The position numbers and the translations under genes are program-made. A DNA stretch of 34,575 bases, taken from IMG/VR virus record IMGVR_UViG_3300024999_000259, positions 1 through 34,575 of that record, one strand, 5' to 3'. Position 1 is the stretch's first letter; every line of letters starts with the position of its first letter. The notes under the pieces were generated by a model that saw only the letters and a list, made by a program, of their open reading frames with translations, was not told the DNA's origin and ran no database searches. Origin of the DNA: a virus. Shown piece by piece: positions 5,236 through 12,937 of the stretch.

Positions 5236-7434
5236 ATGGACAAATATTTTGAATTTTTAGAAACAAAAAAAATAAAACATCTAAATTCGGGATTCGACGT
5301 ACTTATAAATAAATTAAATAAACATTTATTTGATTTTCAAAAACATATAGTAAAAAAATCCTTAAAATCTGGCAAATATGCAATTTTTGCAGATTGCGGA
5401 CTTGGAAAGACTATAATGCAGTTGGAATGGGCATTTCAAGTTGCAAAAAAAACAAAAAAACCAGTGCTGATATTATGTCCGTTGGCCGTATCTGGCCAAA
5501 CAATTAACGAAGGTGAAAAATTTAAAATTGAGGTTATTAAGTATGACGGAAGTAATTTTCCTATCCAAATCATTAATTATGAACAACTTGATAATATCAA
5601 CGTTGAGTTATTTTCTGGCGTCATTTTAGACGAATCTTCAATTTTGAAAAATTTTACAGGGCATTATAAAAACCTGATTATCAACACATTTAAGAAAACT
5701 CCATATAAATTAGCATGTACAGCTACTCCATCACCGAATGACCTGAACGAAATAGGTAACCACAGCGAATTTCTTGATGTACTTGATGCACAGGACATGC
5801 GTTCTAAGTGGTTTGTAAGGGATCAAGGAATGAACAACTATCGTTTAAAAAATCACGCAAAAACAGATTTCTATGGTTGGATAAGTAGCTGGGCTACGAT
5901 GATTACTAACCCTGCTGATATTGGTTTTGACGGGACTAATTTTATTTTACCGAAATTACAACAAATTGAACATGAAATTATTACGGATGTTAAAGTTGGG
6001 AGCGGGCTAATATTCAATGAATCAGCGGTTAACGCAACTAATTTTAATAAAGTTTTGCGAGAAACTAAAGAAAAAAGACTTCAAAAAGTGGTTGAAATAT
6101 GTGAAAAAATAAAAGGGCAGATATTAATCTGGGTTAAGCAGAATGAAGAAGGCGACTGGTTGCAAAAAAAATTAGAAAATTGCAAAGAAGTAAAGGGCAG
6201 TGATTCAACAGAATACAAGGAAAAAACATTACTTGGATTTGCAAATAATGAATTTAAAATTTTAATAACTAAAGCTAAAATTGCTCAATTTGGAATGAAT
6301 TTTCAAAATTGCTCAACTCAAATATTTCCCAGTTTAGATTTTAGTTTTGAGGCTTATTATCAACAGATTAGAAGGAGTTATCGATTTGGACAAAAAAATG
6401 AAGTTAATATACATTTAATAAAAACAGATACCATGGAAAATGTTGTAAAATCAATTGAAAAAAAAGAACGTCAATTTCTTGAAATGCAGCAAGAAATGAA
6501 TAAAAATATAAACAATGTAAAATATGGATTATTAGACACATACGAGAGGCGAGAGTTTAAAAATAATGATGTATTATTAATTAAAGGAGATAGCTGTATT
6601 GAGATAAAAACAATTCCTGATAATTCAGTTGACCTAATAATTTTTTCACCTCCATTTTCTTCGCTATTCACTTATTCCAACTATGTCCACGACATGGGTA
6701 ACAACGAAAATCATGAAGAATTTTTTAAACAATATGCTTTTTTATTGAAAGATTTATTTAGAATTTTAAAGCCTGGGAGGCTAATGTGTTGCCACACTAA
6801 GGATTTAGGTGTTTATAAAAATTCCAGCGGTTATACTGGTATGTATGATTTTACGGGGGAGCATACGAAGGCTGTTTTGAATGAAGAATTTAAACTTCAT
6901 TCAAAAATAACTATCTGGTGTGATCCGGTTCTCGAAATGCAAAGGACTAAAACACAAAGACTTCTGTATAAACAAGTCACTTCAGATAGTTCTAAGACGG
7001 GAATCGGAATGGCGGAATATATAACTATTTTTAAAAAATGGGACGGCTCAAGCGAAGAATTGTGGGAGCCTATTACTAATTTAAGTAAAAGTAATTTTCC
7101 TTTAGATATTTGGCAAAAATGGGCAAGCCCGGTGTGGATGGATATTAAGAGAACTGACGTTCTCAATGGTAAGGAAGGTACAGCACTTGGAGATGAAAAA
7201 CACATTGCACCTCTGCAACTTGAAGTAATTCATAGACTTATCCATTTATGGTCAAATGAAGGAGAAATTATTTTTACTCCATTTCTCGGAATTGGCAGCG
7301 AAATTTATAAAGCGGTGAAAAATAATCGTAAAGGAATAGGTATTGAATTGAAAGACAGCTATTTTGATACAGCTGTTAAAAATGTAAAAAAAGCTTTTGA
7401 GTCAAAATTACAATCTACTATTATTTTTAAGTAA
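5236..7434 (+). CDS. SF2 helicase fused to N6/N4 DNA methyltransferase
   Basis: A 732-residue two-domain protein. Residues 1 to about 420 form a SNF2-like SF2 ATPase: DCGLGKT Walker A (53-59), DESS in motif II (132-135), TATP (162-165), and motif VI QQIRRSYRFGQ (376-386). Residues from about 450 form a permuted (beta-class order) amino-methyltransferase: motif IV SPPF (471-474), a variant of (D/N/S)PP(Y/F), then the SAM-binding motif TPFLGIGS (681-688) near the C terminus. It probably methylates adenine N6 or cytosine N4 while translocating or opening DNA. Likely roles are protection from host restriction or marking of phage DNA. It has its own strong promoter at 5170-5213. The recognition sequence is unknown, and no partner restriction nuclease is recognised nearby. 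Confidence 0.85.
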   Translation: MDKYFEFLETKKIKHLNSGFDVLINKLNKHLFDFQKHIVKKSLKSGKYAIFADCGLGKTIMQLEWAFQVAKKTKKPVLILCPLAVSGQTINEGEKFKIEVIKYDGSNFPIQIINYEQLDNINVELFSGVILDESSILKNFTGHYKNLIINTFKKTPYKLACTATPSPNDLNEIGNHSEFLDVLDAQDMRSKWFVRDQGMNNYRLKNHAKTDFYGWISSWATMITNPADIGFDGTNFILPKLQQIEHEIITDVKVGSGLIFNESAVNATNFNKVLRETKEKRLQKVVEICEKIKGQILIWVKQNEEGDWLQKKLENCKEVKGSDSTEYKEKTLLGFANNEFKILITKAKIAQFGMNFQNCSTQIFPSLDFSFEAYYQQIRRSYRFGQKNEVNIHLIKTDTMENVVKSIEKKERQFLEMQQEMNKNINNVKYGLLDTYERREFKNNDVLLIKGDSCIEIKTIPDNSVDLIIFSPPFSSLFTYSNYVHDMGNNENHEEFFKQYAFLLKDLFRILKPGRLMCCHTKDLGVYKNSSGYTGMYDFTGEHTKAVLNEEFKLHSKITIWCDPVLEMQRTKTQRLLYKQVTSDSSKTGIGMAEYITIFKKWDGSSEELWEPITNLSKSNFPLDIWQKWASPVWMDIKRTDVLNGKEGTALGDEKHIAPLQLEVIHRLIHLWSNEGEIIFTPFLGIGSEIYKAVKNNRKGIGIELKDSYFDTAVKNVKKAFESKLQSTIIFK

Positions 7435-7438
7435 AACA

Positions 7439-7636
7439 ATGACACGCAACGAAATAAAAGAAAAAGCATTAATGATAATAAAAAAATGCAAAGGAAATTC
7501 TGAAGAAATATGTCAGGCTTGTTTTCGTTTTGACAAAAATCAAACCAACAATTTACTTGAAGGAGGTGAAAAAAATTGCATTCACTTTATTAATTATCAG
7601 GACATTAAGATGATAAAAAAAGCTGCAAGAATATGA
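7439..7636 (+). CDS. Small unknown protein
   Basis: A 65-residue Lys-rich protein (MTRNEIKEKALMIIKKCKGN at the N terminus) containing Cys at CKGNSEEICQACF and NCIHF. The cysteines and histidine could bind a metal, but the spacing fits no motif I know. The open frame begins at 7397 inside the methyltransferase gene. The ATG at 7439, 4 bp after that gene's stop, is the more likely start. Confidence 0.5.
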   Translation: MTRNEIKEKALMIIKKCKGNSEEICQACFRFDKNQTNNLLEGGEKNCIHFINYQDIKMIKKAARI

Positions 7637-7664
7637 TCCCCCAATTACGAATAAATGGATTAAT

Positions 7665-8069
7665 ATGAACGAATCTCAACTTCAATCACAATGTGTCGTC
7701 TATTTTTCACAAAATCAGTTGCCCGGAATACTCTGGGCAACCGGTAATCGTAGTCTTTCAATGAAAGATGGTATATCGCAGAAATCCAGAGGATTAAAGC
7801 GTGGAATACCTGATTTATTTCTGTTTAGAAATTGGAAGTTAATTGGAATTGAATTAAAGTTGAAAGGCTCTGTACACAACAAGCAACATATTGAAGAACA
7901 GTACAATATAGGGCTTGAACTAATTAAAAATGGCGGAGAATATTACATGCTAACAAGCCTTGACTCATTTATATCCTTGGTTCAATTTAGAAATGTTATT
8001 GATGGTTGTCTAACTATCTGTGATATAGCTAAATTGCTTGAGACAAGTAAAAAAACAATCACTTTTTAA
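7665..8069 (+). CDS. VRR-NUC domain nuclease
   Basis: A 134-residue protein with the VRR-NUC version of the PD-(D/E)XK fold: KRGIPDLFLF (GIPD 47-50) followed by LIGIELKLK (IELK 62-65), giving the D...E-x-K catalytic core, and an N-terminal helix MNESQLQSQCVVYF typical of these proteins. Stand-alone phage VRR-NUC proteins probably resolve or cut branched DNA during recombination and packaging. The C-terminal 30 residues (CLTICDIAKLLETSKKTITF) look like a short helix-turn-helix segment that is not usual in minimal VRR-NUC proteins. It lies in the replication/recombination gene group. Confidence 0.8.
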   Translation: MNESQLQSQCVVYFSQNQLPGILWATGNRSLSMKDGISQKSRGLKRGIPDLFLFRNWKLIGIELKLKGSVHNKQHIEEQYNIGLELIKNGGEYYMLTSLDSFISLVQFRNVIDGCLTICDIAKLLETSKKTITF

Positions 8070-8089
8070 TTTACGAATTTTAACAAAAA

Positions 8090-8182
8090 ATGACAATAGA
8101 AAATACAAAACTAATAAAGGCAATGGCTTATGAGCCGATGTTAGCAACTGGGCTTGTTGTGCCTACACCCTGGTATCATTAG
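8090..8182 (+). CDS. 30-residue possible small protein
   Basis: ATG after an A-rich leader, encoding MTIENTKLIKAMAYEPMLAT and a short hydrophobic C terminus ending PTPWYH. It fills the gap between the nuclease and the methyltransferase-like gene. Immediately after the stop, AGCCT at 8181-8185 and AGGCT at 8195-8199 can pair. Length and lack of homologs by eye keep confidence low; it could be a leader peptide or remnant. Confidence 0.3.
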   Translation: MTIENTKLIKAMAYEPMLATGLVVPTPWYH

Positions 8183-8227
8183 CCTTACGGTGTTAGGCTC
8201 AGTACTTTATTTTAAAATTAATTAATT

Positions 8228-8821
8228 ATGATAATATTAGTAGGATGCGAGGAGAGCCAAACAGTTTGTATTGAATTACGAAAATTAGGACACGAGGCGT
8301 ATAGTTGTGACTTGCAAGAGTGTAGCGGTGGAAAACCTGAATGGCATTTACAAATGGATGTATTTGAAGCAATAAAACTAAAAAAGTGGGATATGGGAAT
8401 TTTTTTTCCGGATTGCACATACTTAACCATAAGTGCGAATAAATGGTATAAAGACCAACCCCCACGCAAAAGCGGAACGTTAGTTGGCGAAGAAAGACGA
8501 AAAGCCAGAATCGAAGCAATTAAGGTTTTTATGAAGTTATATAATTGTGGAATTCCTAAAATAGCGATTGAAAACCCAATAGGTGTAATGAGTAGTAGAT
8601 TTAGAAAGCCTGACCAAATATTACAACCATGGATGTTTGGACACGGTGAAACTAAAGCCACTTGCTTATGGCTGCAAAACTTACCAAAATTAAAGCCTAC
8701 TGATATAGTTGAAGGAAGGGAGCAAAGATTACACCGATTACCAAAAACTAAAGATAGGGCAAAATTAAGGAGCAAAACTTTTTCAGGTATCGCAAAGGCA
8801 ATGGCTATGCAGTGGGCATAA
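8228..8821 (+). CDS. Cytosine-C5 DNA methyltransferase-like protein
   Basis: A 197-residue protein resembling the compact phage Dcm-like family. An N-terminal nucleotide-binding strand-loop (MIILVGCEESQTVCIELRKL) is followed by DVFE, a catalytic-loop-like FFPDCTYLT (C63) where cytosine methyltransferases have P-C, and AIENP (ENP at 115-117), the usual second catalytic motif. It lacks a large target-recognition domain. It may methylate or simply bind cytosine-containing DNA. The motif-IV position has D62 instead of proline, which could change or abolish catalysis. It is the last + strand gene before the convergent late region; its stop lies 33 bp before the stop of the - strand spike fragment. 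Confidence 0.6.
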   Translation: MIILVGCEESQTVCIELRKLGHEAYSCDLQECSGGKPEWHLQMDVFEAIKLKKWDMGIFFPDCTYLTISANKWYKDQPPRKSGTLVGEERRKARIEAIKVFMKLYNCGIPKIAIENPIGVMSSRFRKPDQILQPWMFGHGETKATCLWLQNLPKLKPTDIVEGREQRLHRLPKTKDRAKLRSKTFSGIAKAMAMQWA

Positions 8822-8854
8822 CTATTATATGTACAGCAAATTGCCAGAAAAAAA

Positions 8855-9037
8855 TTAATCTACGCTATTCGTATATATATCAGCGATTTTAGCTCCCGAA
8901 ATATCGGCGGTTGATGGTAGTACTTCAGCTGGAGAACCTACAACAGTTGGCCCACCGGGGATATAAGCATTCGCAAACGCATTGAAATCACCTTTTAATT
9001 CATTAAAAGCCTCTTCTAACTTGCTGTATCTTACCAT
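8855..9037 (-). CDS. C-terminal fragment of the Mu gp45-like baseplate spike
   Basis: A 60-residue protein beginning MVRYSKLEEAFNELKGDFNA, which reads like the C-terminal end of Mu gp45/P2 gpV-type spike proteins rather than a protein start. Upstream in the same frame the codons read INGDDDN before hitting TGA, so the ancestral protein probably continued from the preceding ORF. It overlaps the upstream ORF by 7 bases (ATGGTAA), and its ATG could be reached by translational re-initiation. It is the last gene of the late transcript, converging on the early genes. A frameshift mutation, a sequencing error or a true two-part spike are all possible. Confidence 0.6.
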   Translation of the reverse strand: MVRYSKLEEAFNELKGDFNAFANAYIPGGPTVVGSPAEVLPSTADISGAKIADIYTNSVD

Positions 9038-9348
9038 ATTATCATCGTCTCCATTAATTCATTTTTAAAATGTGCGAAGCATTGTTCTTCTCCATTTTCA
9101 TCAGTTGAAAATAGCCGCAACTCGCCAATAGCTGCCTGTTGATTGACGTTAATACAACCTAATATGACGCTGACATTGTAATCCCCAGTTGATGTTCTTA
9201 TAACTTTAATATTTGCAATTGGTTGAGAATCAATGCCGTATGGCAAGGCTTGTTGTGATGTTTGGACATCATTCTTGCCAAGACCCAATGTTTTTAAAAT
9301 TCTTTTTCCAGACTCTATTTTTGACTCTAAATATTTTACAAGTTTCAT
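9031..9348 (-). CDS. Mu gp45-like baseplate spike, N-terminal part
   Basis: A 105-residue protein with the OB-fold region of the Mu gp45 family: ALPYGIDSQP, a beta-strand run IKVIRTSTGDYNVSVILG, then GELRLFSTDENGE. Members form the trimeric tail spike that pierces the outer membrane and are usually close to 200 residues. This ORF is about half that length and ends QCFAHFKNELMETMIIW, which does not look like the family. The remainder is found in the -1 frame (8855-9037). It overlaps the upstream gp44-like gene by 4 bases. The role follows from family and from its place next to the hub gene. Confidence 0.62.
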   Translation of the reverse strand: MKLVKYLESKIESGKRILKTLGLGKNDVQTSQQALPYGIDSQPIANIKVIRTSTGDYNVSVILGCINVNQQAAIGELRLFSTDENGEEQCFAHFKNELMETMIIW

Positions 9349-10370
9349 TCAAATATATTTATTGGTGTTTCTTGATTATAAACCTCTGGTAAAACACATG
9401 TAAGGCTTGATGTGGTTGAAGTTTCATCGCCAGACAAAGTAACTGATTCTATGAAAAATTTTGTCTTTTTATATATAAAATTTTCTGGTGAGGTTACTTC
9501 AATTATATTATTTGGCTGTATAATTTTTCCGCTGATAGTCCAGGTATTTAAAGATATGTTTATCTTAATATTTTTTAATTCAGAACTCAATAAATTCTTA
9601 GCAGCATCCGCCACATCATTCGTACTACCTGAGCTCTGTTCAATTACTGTTGGCTTGTATATTTTTACATAAGGATTTTCGATAGTATATTCGGTCGCAT
9701 TATTACCTTCGATTTCAGCTTGCTTAACGACTGTGATATGCGAATGCATGCCCTGACCATTATAATCGCTCTCAATGCTTATAACTGGTTTATTCTCAGT
9801 GAATAATGCAATTGGTGTCATTTTAGTTTTAGCTTTTGTAAAAACTAACCTTCCTTGTACATCATGGCTTAATGTCACATTACGCTGAGATGCTAACTCG
9901 TTGATATATGATTTAATACTTTGTTTTTGGTCCGCAGTACTTTGGCTATACTTTTTATTAACAATACTTTCAACATCTTTATCCACAATTAATTCTAATC
10001 CAAATTTAGCAATCAATCTTTCAGTAATTTCTTTTAATGTTTTTCCATCAGATTGAAGAGGATAAAGGCTTGTAGGTATTTCGCAGTCTTCAAGTATGCC
10101 AGGTAATGAATAACCGCTAATGTGTAATAATTCTTTTCGATTATTTTTCTTATTGCTATGGCTTATTATTACACCAGTTAGCAATAATTTTTTATCATGT
10201 TCAATAATTATATTATTATAACTGAACGGTTTAAATAGTTCTTTTGTCTTCTCATTCTCAGGATTAAAATATACAAGCATATCGAAAGTCGAACCGATCG
10301 CATCATATTTTAATTCAATAGAAATTTTATTGAATTTATCAAAATTACGACCGTTTATTTTGATGTTCAT
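9345..10370 (-). CDS. Mu gp44 (gpP)-like baseplate hub protein
   Basis: A 341-residue protein of the Mu gp44/late-control-D-like hub family, the trimer that links the tail tube to the spike. Visible features: the beta-rich N-terminal domain (INGRNFDKFNKISIELKYD), a Gly-Tyr turn HISGYSLPGILEDCE (short strand-turn signature of the family), IPTSLYP, then a helical insertion KEITERLIAKFGLEL. It is located between the DNA-circularisation-like gene (gp43 type) and the gp45-type spike, matching the Mu order gp43-gp44-gp45. Confidence 0.75.
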   Translation of the reverse strand: MNIKINGRNFDKFNKISIELKYDAIGSTFDMLVYFNPENEKTKELFKPFSYNNIIIEHDKKLLLTGVIISHSNKKNNRKELLHISGYSLPGILEDCEIPTSLYPLQSDGKTLKEITERLIAKFGLELIVDKDVESIVNKKYSQSTADQKQSIKSYINELASQRNVTLSHDVQGRLVFTKAKTKMTPIALFTENKPVISIESDYNGQGMHSHITVVKQAEIEGNNATEYTIENPYVKIYKPTVIEQSSGSTNDVADAAKNLLSSELKNIKINISLNTWTISGKIIQPNNIIEVTSPENFIYKKTKFFIESVTLSGDETSTTSSLTCVLPEVYNQETPINIFE

Positions 10371-10373
10371 ATA

Positions 10374-11615
10374 TTATACAAAATAAGTTATAACAGTATC
10401 TTTTTTTACCAGCAATAGCGAATCTTGCCCAAGATTGTTATTTGAAATCAATTCATCAATAGTGCTATCGTCCTGTTTTAATCCATAAAGTTTTGAAGCT
10501 AAAAGGATAAAATTGCTGTCTTCATTAAGCGTATAGAATCGCTCTTGCTTTGAGTTGAATGTCAATGTAAGCAAGTTACAACACGTGAAATAAACAATTT
10601 CATCAAGTTGCTTTAAAGCATCAAAATTTGGAATAAAATCGTCAGGACTATTTCCGTCTCCAACCTGCATAGAATCAATGTCAGCAAGGTATTGATTATA
10701 ATTCAAGACAATTTTATCAATAATATCGGATATTTTTATCCTATTTGAATATGTTGTATCAGTCAGGTTAGTGACACTTGACAGGCACATTGCGGATACA
10801 TTGGCGGCTAACATCGTCTGGAACATGGCTTTAAGCGACTTAGGCATGTTAGCAACTGTCTGATGCGAGCCTACTATATTGTTTTTCAACGATGTAGCAT
10901 TACTAACAACAGCATCAATTCTTGCTTGTACTGATTGAACAAATAGAGCAGGGGCGGTTATGAGTGATAATGTCGCTGAGATTGCTGAATTCACATCCGA
11001 TGCGATATTATTTATAGTGTTCAAAGCATTCTTCAACGAATCATATAATTTCGCCGCATCTTTTGCATCATTAACAATGCTGACAGCCTTATCGTATGCG
11101 GCTTGCACCGCATTAGCTATATTAGCTATATCTGATACCGGTATTTCTTCATCAAAGTTTTCGGCCATTTCTTCATTCATAAATAATATATCTTCAACAA
11201 CCTTATCCTCAGCCATATACACAAATGATTCAGGAGCACCATCCAGTGTCTCAATTACCTCTATTCTTATTTCAGATACATTGAATTTTGATTCGTCAAC
11301 CGCAATAGAGATAGGCTGGACGAATAGCTCCCCGTATATAGGATGAGTGACAGTCCAGAAGCCTTTATTATCAGCACTTAACATGAAGTTATCAGTAATT
11401 TCAAGATGATTTTCGCCTTGAAAATAGATTGTAAGTTCATATCTCATTCCCTTTGGTTCTTTTCTATCAACTAACGTGCCCTGTAAATTAGGGAATTCAA
11501 ATTCACTGATGTTAAAATTTTTGCCTCGCTTTGGATCAATCCAGTCCGGCTTATAGATTTTACCGTCACCTGTTTTTATTTGCAATCCATTAGTAATCTT
11601 ATCTATCCAACTCAT
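10374..11615 (-). CDS. Mu gp43-like DNA circularisation N-domain protein
   Basis: A 413-residue protein. The first 140 residues resemble the DNA_circ_N domain of Mu gp43 (FNISEFEFPNLQGTLVDRKE, then YELTIYFQGENH, and a GFWTVTHPIYGEL strand), now viewed as a baseplate/tail-tube adaptor rather than a true circularisation enzyme. Residues 150-260 are a long alanine-rich coiled-coil-like helix (NAVQAAYDKAVSIVNDAKDA). The start overlaps the stop of the upstream gene (ATGA-type). Position next to the gp44-like hub supports the assignment. Confidence 0.72.
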   Translation of the reverse strand: MSWIDKITNGLQIKTGDGKIYKPDWIDPKRGKNFNISEFEFPNLQGTLVDRKEPKGMRYELTIYFQGENHLEITDNFMLSADNKGFWTVTHPIYGELFVQPISIAVDESKFNVSEIRIEVIETLDGAPESFVYMAEDKVVEDILFMNEEMAENFDEEIPVSDIANIANAVQAAYDKAVSIVNDAKDAAKLYDSLKNALNTINNIASDVNSAISATLSLITAPALFVQSVQARIDAVVSNATSLKNNIVGSHQTVANMPKSLKAMFQTMLAANVSAMCLSSVTNLTDTTYSNRIKISDIIDKIVLNYNQYLADIDSMQVGDGNSPDDFIPNFDALKQLDEIVYFTCCNLLTLTFNSKQERFYTLNEDSNFILLASKLYGLKQDDSTIDELISNNNLGQDSLLLVKKDTVITYFV

Positions 11616-12289
11616 CTTTTTATTTGTTTTTCTATTTCTTTTTTATAAATTCCTTCGCTTTTCAACATAGATTTTAGACTTGATTTTTCAAAGAATTTTG
11701 TTTTTTTATTAATATTTACAGAACGTCCTCTTTTATAGGAATATAGTGGTGTTAATTTTATTTTATGACCACTTATTTCAGCCACGACATATAACACATT
11801 TCTATATAAAATAAATTTGCCGTGTCCAACCTTGTAAATAACTGAATAGAAGTGTTTTCTGTCACGAATTTTATGCAAAATATTTATATTTTCAAGCCGG
11901 TATTGTTTTTTGACATTTTTTTTGTTACTATTTGATACTCTTGCTGTTGGGAGCGGAATAAATGACCTGCCGCCTATTTTCCCGCCATGTTCTTGTTGCT
12001 CGAGGTCTTCTACTGCCTGATTTTTTTTATCTGTATAAAATCCAACAACTGATTCCATTTTATCAATATCAAGACCTATTGCCTTCTGTACCTTGGATTT
12101 CGACTTAAAAAATGTTTTATTTCTATTAGTAAAATCTTTTTCAGATTGCTCAAGCATCGTGTTAGTCTTAACATCAAAAGCGATGGAATTGAGCGTATTG
12201 CGAATAGCATAAGGGAGTGATTTTTTTCTGATCCGCTCCAATTTATTCGTAAATTTCACTAAGGCATCGCTATTGATATTGAGTTGCAT
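11612..12289 (-). CDS. Phage minor tail or morphogenesis protein, gp10-like (uncertain)
   Basis: A 225-residue, strongly basic protein (MQLNINSDALVKFTNKLERI at the N terminus; FKSKSKVQKAIGLDID; EQQEHGGKIGGRSFIPLPTARV). The residues EQQEHGG followed by SFIP recall HK97 gp10-like and related minor tail proteins, where a similar H-G-G-x-I...R-x-F-I-P stretch is found. The basic C terminus ends IYKKEIEKQIKR. Genes of this look recur in Bacteroidota myovirus baseplate blocks, but the function is not established. It lies between a fibre-like gene and the gp43-like gene. Confidence 0.5.
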   Translation of the reverse strand: MQLNINSDALVKFTNKLERIRKKSLPYAIRNTLNSIAFDVKTNTMLEQSEKDFTNRNKTFFKSKSKVQKAIGLDIDKMESVVGFYTDKKNQAVEDLEQQEHGGKIGGRSFIPLPTARVSNSNKKNVKKQYRLENINILHKIRDRKHFYSVIYKVGHGKFILYRNVLYVVAEISGHKIKLTPLYSYKRGRSVNINKKTKFFEKSSLKSMLKSEGIYKKEIEKQIKR

Positions 12290-12290
12290 A

Positions 12291-12926
12291 TCAAGATTCT
12301 AACGGAAGTACTATATTAAGAACAAAAATATAAGAATTATCAGCATCCCACAGCAAGTCGCCATCCGGCATGATGTTTAACGTCTTATTATGCGTGAAAC
12401 ATATTGGTATTGAGACCTTTTCAGCTCCAAGATATGTTTTTTTAACAACTAATGAAAATTTTGCATTGTCAACAAAATTCTTAGTCATTAATCCTGACAG
12501 GTCTATCACTAAGTTATCTGATGCGGAAAAACCGCTGCTAATCAATGTGATAGCTCCAGTTAATATCAGATGAAAATTATTACCTATTTCTTTGTAAGAC
12601 ACTGACAGCGAATTAGCTGCTGCCATCTCAACAGCAAGTATCTTAATAACACTGTCAGGCAAGTTGACATTAGTTGCCCAAGTGCCATTGATCACGGCAT
12701 ATAATGCCTCGAAATATTGAAAACTGTTGTCAAAATTATCCGGTAAATCATTCGCAATGACGCCGGAAGCGTCTAATAATTTAGCAAAAAATTGATGAAA
12801 ATCTCCGTAAACCTGGACATCAACGGGCGTGCCATCGAATGCTCCCGTATCATCCTTAATTGCACCATATGGATAAGTACTACTGGGTGCTACTACATTC
12901 GTTTTATTTTCTAATTTTATAGCCAT
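12291..12926 (-). CDS. Baseplate-proximal fibre-like structural protein
   Basis: A 211-residue protein. The N terminus (NVVAPSSTYPYGAIKDDTGA, then GTPVDVQVYGDFHQFFAKLL) is a pattern seen at the start of phage tail or baseplate fibres. The remainder is beta-rich (HLILTGAITLISSGFSASDN, YIFVLNIVLPLES). It contains no enzyme motif. The position directly after the gp48-type gene, where Mu encodes its tail fibre, supports a fibre or fibre-adaptor role. Confidence 0.55.
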   Translation of the reverse strand: MAIKLENKTNVVAPSSTYPYGAIKDDTGAFDGTPVDVQVYGDFHQFFAKLLDASGVIANDLPDNFDNSFQYFEALYAVINGTWATNVNLPDSVIKILAVEMAAANSLSVSYKEIGNNFHLILTGAITLISSGFSASDNLVIDLSGLMTKNFVDNAKFSLVVKKTYLGAEKVSIPICFTHNKTLNIMPDGDLLWDADNSYIFVLNIVLPLES

Positions 12927-12937
12927 TTTTAATATTT

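Noticed and set aside
7561-7580. Strong Shine-Dalgarno-like AGGAGGTG inside the 7439 gene
   Set aside because: The only nearby downstream start (TTG) leads to a stop after five codons; the motif simply encodes part of the gene's Glu-Gly-Gly stretch.
8181-8199. Short hairpin AGCCT...AGGCT as terminator or riboswitch
   Set aside because: Only 5 bp of perfect stem and no T run directly after it; no recognised riboswitch core.
8218-8775. Long - strand ORF (185 codons) opposite the methyltransferase-like gene
   Set aside because: Antisense shadow of a well-supported gene with conserved motifs; its protein is Cys/Ser/His-rich and shows no sensible domain.
10960-11346. + strand ORF of 128 codons inside the gp43-like gene
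   Set aside because: Ser/Ala-rich antisense shadow of the alanine-rich coiled coil on the - strand.
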